From assembly GCA_002887195.1 (NCBI GenBank), contig PJAB01000370.1, positions 1 through 28,684 on the forward strand: a stretch of DNA of 28,684 nucleotides. Direction: 5' to 3'. The position numbers and the translations under genes are program-made. The notes under the pieces were generated by a model. It had not been told where the DNA came from. It saw nothing but the letters and a program-made list of their open reading frames with translations, and searched no databases. Positions 1 through 8,636 of the stretch are shown here, in pieces. Position 1 is the first letter of the stretch. Each line of letters begins with the position of its first letter. This DNA is from Chrysochromulina parva (lineage: Eukaryota; Haptophyta; Prymnesiales; Chrysochromulinaceae).

Positions 1-3000
1 GGTTCGAGGGCAGCTTGGTCAGGTCCTCGCCCCCCGAGGTGAAGATGAGCACGAGCAGCGAGAGCAGCACGGGGATGCCAGTCGCGTCCACGAGGAAGAT
101 GAGCTTCTCCTCGAGCAGCCTATCGAGCTCCGCCACGGGCACCGAGCCCTTGAGGCGCTGCCGGAAGAAGTTGTAGTGCTCGATGGCCACCCCGTTGGAC
201 TGCTGCCCGAGGGTGAGGATCTCGTGGAAATGGACCTCGAGCTCGCAGAAGATCGAGACGAAATTGACGCCCAGTTTCTCAGCGACCTCGATCTGCAAGA
301 GCGCAAACCGGAAGTGCGTCGGGTCGAGGTGGTCAAACTTGTTGTCCATGAACATGCAGTTGACCTGCAGGACGGTCGGGCCCGGTTGGATGACAGCCGC
401 CAGATCGGCCTCTTCCTTCTCTTTTTGGGCTGCTCGCATGCTCGGATACACAGGGGCGCGCGTCTCGGCGCTGAGCTCGATGCCGTCCGTGAGACGGTTG
501 ACGAGGTCCTTGATTTGGGTGCCCGTCTGCAGCACGATGCGCGCGCGTGTCACGTCGCTCACACAAGTCTCCGGCACGATATTGTCGTTGAACCGATCGG
601 CATACAGTTCTAATGCCTTCGTATGGGTCTTGATGGGGTCCTTCAAATCGCCGAATTGGATGTCCTTCTCGAGCTTCTTGCACTCAGGGTCATCGCGGGC
701 TACCTCGATCACAAACTTCTTGAGAATCTCCTTCCATGTGGGATTCATCTTCTCGTGCACAATATAGAGCTCATCGGTGCGGAGCATGATCGACTTCCAC
801 AGGCCAGTCGGGTTGTCCAGCAGCTCGAGAGGCTCCTCCTCCTCCTCCCCGCCCTCCGTCGCCTCCCCGCCCTCCGCGCCAGCTTCCAACGCCGCTGCCC
901 TCTCCTCAGCCGCCTTCCTGGCCGCCGCCTTCTTCTCCTCCTCCGCCTTCTTGGCCGCGGCCTCAGCCGCTTTGGTCTTGGCATTCTTGCTCTTCGTCGT
1001 ATCCGTCAGCAAGGCCAAGGTCGCAAGCCGCTTCTTCTCTTGTTGCTTCATGTAGAGGACCCCAAGCTGAACGGCTACCTTGATAGGGAGGTTCTCACGG
1101 CTGTTGATGTCCGCGAGGCTGCAAAAGCCCTCCAGAATCGCCGCCTCGAACTCGCCCTCCACATACGCTTTGGTCGCACAGATCATCTCGACGCGGCCCA
1201 ACGGGCTCACTCCGGTGGCCGTCTTCGGGAGAACAATCTTCTTGTCGAGGTCGATCAGGTACTCGCAGCTCGGCTTGCGCACGGGCATACAGAAGTTCGA
1301 CCCGAACGCGTTCTTCTGGCGCCGAGCCGGATCCCACATGGGCTTTCCATCGACAAGGTACTGCCAGGCGTGGGGTCCCCACAGCGTCTCGAGGTCGTTG
1401 CGCACGACAGCGCCGATCTTGCGGTACGCGTCGTCGAGGTTCTTGCGCACCTCGCCGAGCGAGAGCAGATGGTCGAAGAAGACGTTACCCTCCATCTGGA
1501 TATTGATGACGCGCCGCTGCTGCTCGTTCGTGAGCTGGTTGAGGTTCATCACGATGAAGGTCTTGTTGTACGTTTCGAGCCTGACTCCCTCCGGGCGCGA
1601 GGTGACGAGCACACGGTTGCCCGAAGGCACGACCTCCTTGTGCACAAACTCCTCAATCTGGTCGCGCAGGCCCGCGGCCTCGTCCACGCCGTCAAGGAGC
1701 ACCACGAGCGCGCGCATGTCGTACGCCTGCATGAGCATCGTGCACCACGATTCGTACTTCTTGCCGCTGTACACGGACTCGATGTAGCGCTCAAGCAGAG
1801 TTGGCTTCCTTTCGCCCTGGCCCTGTACCTCTTTCTTGTCGTCCTTCTCGCGCAGCAGGTAGATGATACGCTGCACGAAGACGACGATCGGCACGAGCCG
1901 GATGCCATCACCCATGCCCGAGCCGCGCAGCAGCCGATCGGCGAGCGTGTACACCGCCTGCTTGGCCATCCAGGTCTTGCCAGTGCCCGGCCCGGCACGC
2001 ACGAGCACCGGCTGTGATGCATGCGAGCCGTTCGCGCGGTTGGGCGAGGGCACCAGGAGCAGAGTGCAGAGATCGAGCACACTGCTGACCTTCCACTCGG
2101 CAGGGATCACACGCGTGTTATCCAGGGCTTCCGTCGCCGTCGAGATGTGCAGTGTCTGGTCTTTGATGCGCAGGTGGTTGCCCGTGATTGCATCCTCGAC
2201 CATCGCCTCCTTGACCACGATGTCCTCGCAGTAGTTGCACCGCGCGGACTCGTACTCTGCCACAGAGGGGAAGCGCTGCGGGCTGTGGTTGAACGCGTTT
2301 AGCGCGATGGTCACGTAGAGGCTGGACTGGGACGGGATGGTGCACACGTAGCAGCGCGTGCTCATGTCTTCCATCTCTCGTGCCTCGAGGATCCTCACCT
2401 GCATCTTGTTCGTGAGGGAGCCGACCTTTTCCGAGTCGGATGCGTTGCAGCCGGAGGTCATTACGAGCGCCTTCTTGCGGTTGAGTGCCCACACCTTCTT
2501 GTCCTCCGGCACGGCCTCCCCTCCGGGCTGAGGCACCTCGTCGAGGTTGACGGACCCGTCGGCGGTCTTCGAGGTGATCCAGCCCGAGATGAGCTTTCCA
2601 TCCACCTTGAGGTAATGGCGCGAGCCAATCTTGACGTCCCACTCGCCCGTCGAGGTCGGATCGACCGGAAAGGGTTCAACCATTGCATCGACACAACTTC
2701 CCTCGTAGAGAATGAGCAGCCGGGTGCCCGGTTTATAGCGAGGGTTCGAGCTGAGCACCATTGTGAAGGGCGTCGGGTCGACAGTCACCTCGTTGTCGGT
2801 GCCGTCGCGCTTCGAGACGACAGTGTCGTCGCGCAGCCACCGTTGCACCGTCGCCGCCGTACTCTCGGTGGCTCCGGGCTTGCGAAGACCTACGCGCGCC
2901 CCTTCGCCGCAGCCGTACGCAAGCCACGGGTTCACTCGGACGAGCGCCGCGCGCGGCTGGTCACACTTTTGGTCTCGCCAATCCAAGCGCAAGAAAATGT

Positions 3001-3829
3001 AGCCGTCGGTCTGCAAGCCGTCATGCTCCAGCCCATGCTCCGAGCCGAGGAACCACGAATCGTTGAAGATCACACGCTCGGCGAGGGGGGTCCCCTTGTC
3101 AGGAGAGAGGCGCACACGCCCAATGATCTTGCCGCTCGTGAGTGAGCGAATCTCTGTCATGTCTGCCTCGGGCAGCGACGAGATGTCGCCATACGAAAGC
3201 TCAAAGCTCGCCTCGAAGCAGTTGAACATGAGAACGATGCGGCAGGGTGGCACGTGCTCATGACGCGAGGGCGCCAGGTCATCGTTGCGACCGGGCGGCG
3301 GCTTCGCCTCGTTGCGGTCGAATTTCACTTCCTGCATCGGAGGGCCGCACTTTTTGATGAGGGCGTCCAGCAAGTTGGGCGCAAGAGGCTTGCGATTCAT
3401 GATCTCCTCGGACAGGTAATCAACCTTCTTCCCGCTCGACGGGTTGATGACCTTGACAGCAGGGGTCCCCGCTTTGGGACCCTGCTGCGCGCTTGGCTGC
3501 TCTACGACCGTGGCGAGCTTGCCTCCTTTGCCAGGCGCGGCTGCCGGCGGCGGCGCCCCTTTCGCAGGCGCGGCCAGCGCGGCTGCCGCGACAGCCGCGG
3601 TGAGCGCACCCTTTGCTGGTGGCGCCGGTGGTGCCCCTTTGCCTGGCGCAGCTGGGGCACCGCCAGTCGGCGCGGCTGGCGGCGCACCCTTTGCGGCAGG
3701 CGCCCCTTTGCCTGGCAGGGATGTTTTGGCGCGATCCGAGTCGAGTTTGCCACCACTACGCTTTGAATCCTGCTGCGGCAGTTCCGCCGGCTCGGGCGTC
3801 TTCGGCTTGGCCGGCTGCTTCGGCGCCAT
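1..3829 (-). CDS. NACHT-type STAND NTPase, NLR-like (partial, 3' end beyond window)
   Basis: An uninterrupted minus-strand frame of 1276 codons starts at the ATG at 3829 and is still open at base 1. Residues 1-130 are Pro/Ala/Gly/Lys-rich low complexity. The NTPase core has a Walker A motif GPGTGKTW at about residues 613-620, a Walker B-like LLDGVDEA with D713, D716 and E717, and a following VTSRPEG near R745; this spacing and the DGxDE form are typical of NACHT ATPases. A Lys/Glu/Ala coiled coil follows at about 945-990, then an acidic run. A later segment with DVTRARIV (about 1090) and CELEVH...HYNFFR (about 1195-1220) resembles a degenerate RelA/SpoT nucleotidyltransferase fold. The last residues (L-x2-L spacing, then LTKLPSN) could begin leucine-rich repeats, which would give an NLR-like sensor layout; that is inference. 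The frame stays open upstream to a stop at 3983-3985 but has no ATG there, so a spliced 5' exon is possible. Confidence 0.75.
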   Translation of the reverse strand, partial: MAPKQPAKPKTPEPAELPQQDSKRSGGKLDSDRAKTSLPGKGAPAAKGAPPAAPTGGAPAAPGKGAPPAPPAKGALTAAVAAAALAAPAKGAPPPAAAPGKGGKLATVVEQPSAQQGPKAGTPAVKVINPSSGKKVDYLSEEIMNRKPLAPNLLDALIKKCGPPMQEVKFDRNEAKPPPGRNDDLAPSRHEHVPPCRIVLMFNCFEASFELSYGDISSLPEADMTEIRSLTSGKIIGRVRLSPDKGTPLAERVIFNDSWFLGSEHGLEHDGLQTDGYIFLRLDWRDQKCDQPRAALVRVNPWLAYGCGEGARVGLRKPGATESTAATVQRWLRDDTVVSKRDGTDNEVTVDPTPFTMVLSSNPRYKPGTRLLILYEGSCVDAMVEPFPVDPTSTGEWDVKIGSRHYLKVDGKLISGWITSKTADGSVNLDEVPQPGGEAVPEDKKVWALNRKKALVMTSGCNASDSEKVGSLTNKMQVRILEAREMEDMSTRCYVCTIPSQSSLYVTIALNAFNHSPQRFPSVAEYESARCNYCEDIVVKEAMVEDAITGNHLRIKDQTLHISTATEALDNTRVIPAEWKVSSVLDLCTLLLVPSPNRANGSHASQPVLVRAGPGTGKTWMAKQAVYTLADRLLRGSGMGDGIRLVPIVVFVQRIIYLLREKDDKKEVQGQGERKPTLLERYIESVYSGKKYESWCTMLMQAYDMRALVVLLDGVDEAAGLRDQIEEFVHKEVVPSGNRVLVTSRPEGVRLETYNKTFIVMNLNQLTNEQQRRVINIQMEGNVFFDHLLSLGEVRKNLDDAYRKIGAVVRNDLETLWGPHAWQYLVDGKPMWDPARRQKNAFGSNFCMPVRKPSCEYLIDLDKKIVLPKTATGVSPLGRVEMICATKAYVEGEFEAAILEGFCSLADINSRENLPIKVAVQLGVLYMKQQEKKRLATLALLTDTTKSKNAKTKAAEAAAKKAEEEKKAAARKAAEERAAALEAGAEGGEATEGGEEEEEPLELLDNPTGLWKSIMLRTDELYIVHEKMNPTWKEILKKFVIEVARDDPECKKLEKDIQFGDLKDPIKTHTKALELYADRFNDNIVPETCVSDVTRARIVLQTGTQIKDLVNRLTDGIELSAETRAPVYPSMRAAQKEKEEADLAAVIQPGPTVLQVNCMFMDNKFDHLDPTHFRFALLQIEVAEKLGVNFVSIFCELEVHFHEILTLGQQSNGVAIEHYNFFRQRLKGSVPVAELDRLLEEKLIFLVDATGIPVLLSLLVLIFTSGGEDLTKLPSN

Positions 3830-4615
3830 CTTCTTAGGCGCCACCCTGCTGGGACCGCTCAATCCAAACACACCACGAATGCGCTCGAGTAGCGCTCGAG
3901 GACCAGGGCCGGGCTGTGGGCTGGTTTCGAGGCCAAAACCCTCGATGTTTGCGATCCCAAACTCTCGCCAAATAGTTTTCCGTTACACGAAGCATGCATA
4001 CCCTGCAACTGCCCATCTTGCAGGGCCTTGCTCAAGCACTTGCTTGCTTGCTTGTTTGCCTTTCTCATGATCACGTCCTCTACATCAGCGCGCGAATGGG
4101 CAGCCAAGGTCCACCCCCCTCTACGACGTCCAACACCGCCCCAGCAAAAACAAAACCTCCCACCCCACCCCGCCCCGTCGCGGCGTCGGGCGAAAGCGGA
4201 GTTCGAGGTGCAGGTTCTCACAAAGGGGGCGCCCATATTGTTCGGGGAGGTGGTACGCTAACCCTGCTAGCGTTGGGTGCGTGCGTGTAGCTAGGAATTA
4301 TGGTCCGGTCACCAAAAGCATAGCAAACAGCGTTTCCAGTAGGGAGTGGTCCGGGAGATCGTGTCTTGGTTTCAATTCGAAAACACCAACACGGTCACAA
4401 CCCGACGCGCTCACACGCGAAAATTTAAGTAGTAGGCACGTCTGCAGGGCTGCCCTGGCCTGCCGTTACCTCCTGCATCCCCTGTCGTGCCCCCGCATCG
4501 GCTGGGAGGTCACGCTAACCAGCGTCAGCGTTGTCACGCCCAAGCTCCTTATGCTCATCATGCTTATCACGCCCCCCCTCTCAGGCCCTACTCAGGCCCC
4601 TGGTACGCCTGGGGC
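3830..4615. promoter_or_regulatory. Spacer: NACHT upstream region and 3' region of tandem sulfotransferase gene
   Basis: This 786-bp spacer lies between two minus-strand genes. Bases 3830-3982 continue the NACHT frame without a stop or an ATG, so part may be transcribed leader or the end of an upstream exon. The rest holds short open frames on both strands with no recognisable product. No TATA box or structured RNA could be supported. Confidence 0.4.
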
Positions 4616-7600
4616 TCAAGGAGACGCCTGGGATTCATGGAGACGCGCCTGCACTGGCCCCGGGTACGCCTGGGGGTCGTGGACGCTGAGCGGAAAGGGC
4701 TTCGGCTGTGCGCCAGGGCGCGTACGTGTCTGCGTGCTGACTGGCTCATACTTAAGTGTAACGTCGTTATTCGGCATCCGTACGAAGGTGGCGAGGGGGT
4801 CCGTTAAGCAGCTCTTGCTCGCCAGCTTGCTCGTGGCGTCCCGCTTCACCAGCTCTCCCGCCATCTTCTCCGCCCCCTTACCCTTCATCGGCTCGAGAGT
4901 GAGGCCGACCAGGTTAAGAGCGTCGCCGAGGCACTTGTTGGCACCCTGAATACCTTCCCAGCACTCCTCGCTTTGCAGCTGGAGGTCAGTATTGAGGTTC
5001 GATACGGCGGTGAATTCGTGCGAAGGGCGTGGGATGCTGCAGTCAAACTCGGTGCCGGCAGGAGCAAAGCGGTGAAAGTCGGAGAACTGCCTGTCGAGCT
5101 CAATTCGGTTGTATTGCACCGTCGCCACCTTGGGGTTCGCCTTGAGCGAGGCGAGCGCAGCCATCCACGCCACCATCGCACGCTCGTTCTGCGCCGTCTC
5201 GCACTCGCTCGGCACATCCTCCTTGGTGCTCTGCCCTTCCGTGATGGCGTTGACGTAGCGCGGGAACATCTTGAGCGCGATCGTGCAGTCCGAGGGGGGG
5301 CACACGTCGGCGGGCACTTCCTTGCACACGAGATTGCGGATGCGGACGAAGTACTCGGCGAGATTGTAGTTAAGTCCCGTGTACAGTGAGTCAAAGTCTA
5401 TAGATGCAGGCGGGATGTAGGTGGGGCTGATGTCCTTTGCCCATGCCGGGGGCTCGGCGAATTTATTGAGCACGCGCTCGATCGTCATATTGAGCTTGTA
5501 GTTGCTTGCGGTCATGATGACGCCAGAGTCCGCGTCGAAGACCGCAGGATTCTGAGGGTGCTTGTTTTCGCACTCGTCGATCTTGCTCGAGGACCACAAC
5601 ACGTACTGGTCGCCAAACGGCTCCATCAGGTCAAGTATGCATGGGTGGGTGTTGAGTGCCACTCCAAAGTCCGTCGTGCCGCTCCCGTGGTCAGAGATGA
5701 TGACGAGCACCTGCGCGCGGCTCGCTTGGGTTGGTGCGGGCGCTCTGATGGCCGCCTTTGTTGGTGCGGGCGCTCTGATGGCCGCCTTTGTTGGTGCGGG
5801 CGCTCTGATGGCCGCCTTTGTTGGTGCAGGTGCTCTGATGGCCGCCTTTGTTGGTGCAGGTGCTGCGATCGTGAATCTGGTCGCCTTGGTTGGTGAAGGT
5901 ACTCCATCTTCTCTGACGGTGTGAGCTGGTGCATCTCGATCTTCGGGGCGAGCTGCCTGTGGTGCATCTTCAAGCTCGACTGCAGCCATCACGACGTTCT
6001 CCGTGGCGATCTCGATCGCGGCGGCGGCGGCGGCCGTCAGGGCATCTTTGTCATCTTTGTCATCCTTGGGCCCCTTGCGGACGAGGTCCACCTGGTCGTT
6101 GGCCAGCCGCTTAAAGGTGGCCTTAGGGTCGGTGGAGCAACTTCTACTGTCTGCGTCCAGGTGCGTCTGCTGAGGCCCTGCCAGCATCTCGGCCATCATC
6201 TCGTCCATCGTCTCGTCGGTCATCTTCTCGGTGGTCAAGCCGACGAGCTCCAGGGCATCGCTGAGGCACTTAGCAGGGTCTTTCCAGCAGTCCTCGGCCT
6301 GCAGCTGGGCATCGGTGTGGTCGGCCGCTGCGAGTGCGTACGGGGTGGGGAGGTGCGGTATGCTGCAGTCAAACTCCTCGCCGGTAGGACTGAACCGATG
6401 GAAGATCGAGAAGAGCCTGGCTTGTTCATTCCGGTTGAATTGGAACGTCGAGATCTTTGGCTCCTGCTCGAACGCCGTGAGCATGTCGTTCCACGCCCTC
6501 AGCGCATTCTTGTTCTGTTCCTTCATGCACTGGCAGCGAGCTCCGCAGTCAGCAGGAGGCGTGGCAGTATCGCCGTAGACGTAATTCGGGAACATCTTGA
6601 GCAAGACTGTGCATTCCTCCCTTGGGCATACGGACTCGGGTACGTTCTCACAGACGAGATCTCGCACGCGGACGAAGTAGTCGGCAAGGTTGTATTTCAG
6701 GCCCTTGTACAGCTTGCTCGTGTCAATATTCGGTTTCTTCGATCCATCCGTGAAATCCTCACGGAAGAGTGCGTCATCAATCTTCTCCTTCATCTTTGGG
6801 TTTTCGGCGTGCTCGAGCTTGCCTGTGTCCGCGTCGAACATCGCGTCGTGGCTGAGCTCATCCTGGCACTCTTTGGTGACTTTGCTCTTCGCCCACAACA
6901 TGAAGCTTGGCCCAAAGGGCTCGCCAAGGTCCATCACGCAGGGGTGGGCCTTGAGTGCTGCCCCGAGGTTCGTTGTGCCGCTGCCGTGGTCGGAGATCAT
7001 TACGAGTACCTGCGCCGCCTTGGCTGCTGCTAACCGGACCGCTTCCTTCTCGGCCGCCGCCGCCTCGGCCGCCGCCGCCTCGGCCGCCGCCGCCTCAGCC
7101 GCCGCCTTCTCAGCCGCCGCCTTCTCGGCCGCCGCCTTGGCCGCCGCCGCCTTCGCCGCCGCCTTGTCAGCCGCCGCCTTGTCGGCCGCCGCATTCTTGA
7201 CCGCCGCCCTCTCGGCCGCCGCCTCTGCTTCGGCCGCTCTCTTGGCTTTCTCTGCCTGTTCCTTCTCCCAAACGGTGATGCTCGCGCGAAACGTGTCGCC
7301 CTCCGCGACCCCCTCGGGCAGAATCATCGAGTACGTGACGCCGTCGACGTCAAAGTTGATCTTGCGGTCAGCGCCGACGCCAGCTGGCACGATCATGTCG
7401 AACTCGTAGGTCGGCTCCGGGAGAGGGGCGGTGTTTGCTAGCGCCGGTTTGGGAGCCGCCGTCGGCTGCCGCACCGGTGCTTGCGCCCGTGGGAGAGGAG
7501 CAGTGCGTGGCGCCGGCTTGGGAGCCGCCGTCGGCTGGCGCACCGGTGCTTGTGCTGGCGCCGCCTTGATGCCGGCCAGCTCCTTCGCGGCCGCCGCCAG

Positions 7601-7945
7601 CTCGGCCGCCGCCTTGGCGGCTGCCGCCTTCTCAGCAGCCCTGGCAACCGCGGCTGCGGCCGCTTTCTTCGCGGCGGCGGCCTTCTCAAAGAGCGCCTTC
7701 TCAACAGCTTCCTTCGCGGCAATGGCCTGTTCGTCGTAAAAGTCGGAGTTTGAGCCTACAAGAGGAGGCACCGTAGCCAATCTTGAGTCGTTGCCAATAA
7801 AGGCTTGTTTAAACTCCTTGAAGGAAAGGCTTCCGTGCAAGGCTTCCGTGTTCTCCGGTTCGTTGCGACCTGGCAGCTGGAGTGCCGCATCGGGCTCCAC
7901 CTGCAGCGCCAGGCCAAAGAGGGCAACTTGTAGGACGAAGAGCAT
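4616..7945 (-). CDS. Secreted tandem sulfotransferase-like protein (two domains)
   Basis: A 1109-residue protein starting at the ATG at 7945. Residues 1-20 look like a signal peptide. They are followed by an Ala/Lys helix-forming region (72-128), two copies of an Ala/Pro/Gln linker repeat (130-176), a small VPAG-type module (180-225) and another Ala/Glu/Lys coiled coil (228-312). Two homologous domains follow, at about 312-625 and 745-1080. Each opens with a beta-strand and SDHGSGTT, then HPC and EPF, which resembles the 5'-phosphosulfate loop of sulfotransferases. Each also has R-x7-S (R505/S513 and R947/S955), the spacing of the 3'-phosphate-binding pair in PAPS-dependent sulfotransferases. 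Conserved cysteines suggest disulfides in the secretory lumen. The domains are joined by an APAPTKAAIR repeat. Substrate unknown. A single-domain paralogue lies at 15526-16614. The P-loop lacks the usual Lys or Arg, so activity is uncertain. Confidence 0.7.
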   Translation of the reverse strand: MLFVLQVALFGLALQVEPDAALQLPGRNEPENTEALHGSLSFKEFKQAFIGNDSRLATVPPLVGSNSDFYDEQAIAAKEAVEKALFEKAAAAKKAAAAAVARAAEKAAAAKAAAELAAAAKELAGIKAAPAQAPVRQPTAAPKPAPRTAPLPRAQAPVRQPTAAPKPALANTAPLPEPTYEFDMIVPAGVGADRKINFDVDGVTYSMILPEGVAEGDTFRASITVWEKEQAEKAKRAAEAEAAAERAAVKNAAADKAAADKAAAKAAAAKAAAEKAAAEKAAAEAAAAEAAAAEAAAAEKEAVRLAAAKAAQVLVMISDHGSGTTNLGAALKAHPCVMDLGEPFGPSFMLWAKSKVTKECQDELSHDAMFDADTGKLEHAENPKMKEKIDDALFREDFTDGSKKPNIDTSKLYKGLKYNLADYFVRVRDLVCENVPESVCPREECTVLLKMFPNYVYGDTATPPADCGARCQCMKEQNKNALRAWNDMLTAFEQEPKISTFQFNRNEQARLFSIFHRFSPTGEEFDCSIPHLPTPYALAAADHTDAQLQAEDCWKDPAKCLSDALELVGLTTEKMTDETMDEMMAEMLAGPQQTHLDADSRSCSTDPKATFKRLANDQVDLVRKGPKDDKDDKDALTAAAAAAIEIATENVVMAAVELEDAPQAARPEDRDAPAHTVREDGVPSPTKATRFTIAAPAPTKAAIRAPAPTKAAIRAPAPTKAAIRAPAPTKAAIRAPAPTQASRAQVLVIISDHGSGTTDFGVALNTHPCILDLMEPFGDQYVLWSSSKIDECENKHPQNPAVFDADSGVIMTASNYKLNMTIERVLNKFAEPPAWAKDISPTYIPPASIDFDSLYTGLNYNLAEYFVRIRNLVCKEVPADVCPPSDCTIALKMFPRYVNAITEGQSTKEDVPSECETAQNERAMVAWMAALASLKANPKVATVQYNRIELDRQFSDFHRFAPAGTEFDCSIPRPSHEFTAVSNLNTDLQLQSEECWEGIQGANKCLGDALNLVGLTLEPMKGKGAEKMAGELVKRDATSKLASKSCLTDPLATFVRMPNNDVTLKYEPVSTQTRTRPGAQPKPFPLSVHDPQAYPGPVQARLHESQASP
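5731..5850. repeat. 30-bp coding minisatellite, four full units plus a diverged fifth
   Basis: Units start at 5731, 5761, 5791 and 5821. Units 1-3 are identical, unit 4 differs by two transitions, and a diverged fifth begins at 5851. The array is in frame and encodes the ten-residue linker repeat APAPTKAAIR between the two sulfotransferase-like domains. Near-identical units indicate recent slippage or homogenisation, so linker length probably varies between strains. Confidence 0.9.
7435..7560. repeat. Coding direct repeat of an Ala/Pro/Gln-rich linker (two copies)
   Basis: Two imperfect copies of roughly 66-70 bp encode successive stretches beginning APVRQPTAAPKPA near residues 133 and 156 of the tandem sulfotransferase-like protein. 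They sit between the N-terminal Ala/Lys helix and the VPAG module, and look like an extended, flexible spacer. Confidence 0.75.
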
Positions 7946-8103
7946 AGTGTGCTGTTTCTTGTCGTAGTTGACACAATTCTTGTCGAGAACGCGCGCCCAA
8001 CCGTGCGCACCGACGCGCGTACGAGTTCGACCGTGCCGTCGACCTTGCAGGTCCTCTTTTAGGGTGCAAATACTGTTCCATATTAGGTTCTAGACTGAAC
8101 GCC

Positions 8104-8301
8104 ATGGCCCTCCCATACATGCAGGGAGCCCGGCGCTTCCTTGTATTCCTTCTCCTTGTCCCGAGTGACGGGCTGTGCACGCCTACTGGTCTGGTCCACC
8201 GCGGGGACGGGGGCATGATAGTCATGGCCAACCCTTCCCAGCAGTTGCCGATAGCTACTGTCGACGTCACGTATGTTGGTCTGACCTGTGTTAGTGTTTG
8301 A
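8104..8301 (+). CDS. Possible small secreted peptide (65 aa), doubtful
   Basis: A short frame starts at an ATG in good Kozak context (gccATGg). Its first 25 residues resemble a signal peptide: a basic Arg pair, then a hydrophobic FLVFLLLV core ending near a cysteine. The rest has no recognised motif. It lies within a divergent promoter region and could equally be noncoding. The leader-like N-terminus is the only reason to list it. Confidence 0.15.
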   Translation: MALPYMQGARRFLVFLLLVPSDGLCTPTGLVHRGDGGMIVMANPSQQLPIATVDVTYVGLTCVSV

Positions 8302-8522
8302 CTGGTCCACTGGGAGGGGGACCTGGGGGGTGAGCAAAAACTGCAATGTTCTTCACTGTAATGCTGGGGTTTTTTGAACGGACTTGAAAACGCAAAGCGG
8401 AAGTGGAGTTTGACACCAACGAATCCCAGGATCCTACCCTGGATCTGGCCAACTTGCCACTTAGGCTCATCGCGTTGTTGTGAACACGTACTTTGTGCGC
8501 GTTTGTGTTTCACAGCAGCCTG

Positions 8523-8616
8523 CACATTGAAATAAGTCAAGTCTATACATAAACAACAGACAACCATACGGAAGCCTATCTTGACTTGACTTGACTTGAC
8601 TTGACACATTGAAATA
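8523..8616. repeat. TTGAC pentamer array with inverted copy and flanking 12-bp direct repeat
   Basis: Bases 8581-8605 are five perfect TTGAC units. Bases 8534-8543 are a 10-bp reverse complement of two units, so a stem with a loop of about 40 bases can form. The 12-mer cacattgaaata precedes the inverted copy (8523-8534) and follows the array (8605-8616). The array ends 31 bp before the phosphatase ATG. A related array lies at 24728-24752. Confidence 0.85.
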
Positions 8617-8636
8617 CGAAATTCGGCGTATCGAAC

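Larger units (their letters stand above)
7946..8636. promoter_or_regulatory. Divergent promoter region between tandem sulfotransferase and DSP genes
   Basis: This 691-bp spacer lies between divergently transcribed genes and must hold both promoters. Its right end carries five tandem TTGAC units (8581-8605), an inverted copy (8534-8543) and a 12-bp direct repeat (8523-8534 and 8605-8616). A 65-codon plus-strand frame at 8104-8301 lies inside it. No TATA box could be assigned with confidence. Confidence 0.5.

Noticed and set aside
623..2017. 464-codon plus-strand open frame opposite the NACHT gene
   Set aside because: It is a GC-bias shadow. The minus strand encodes a clear NACHT NTPase across the same bases, and the plus product is Leu/Arg/His-rich with no motif.
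7809..8609. 266-codon minus-strand frame with an ATG at 8609 inside the TTGAC array
   Set aside because: It overlaps the start of the tandem sulfotransferase gene in another frame, begins in a repeat, and its product has no domain and promoter-like composition.
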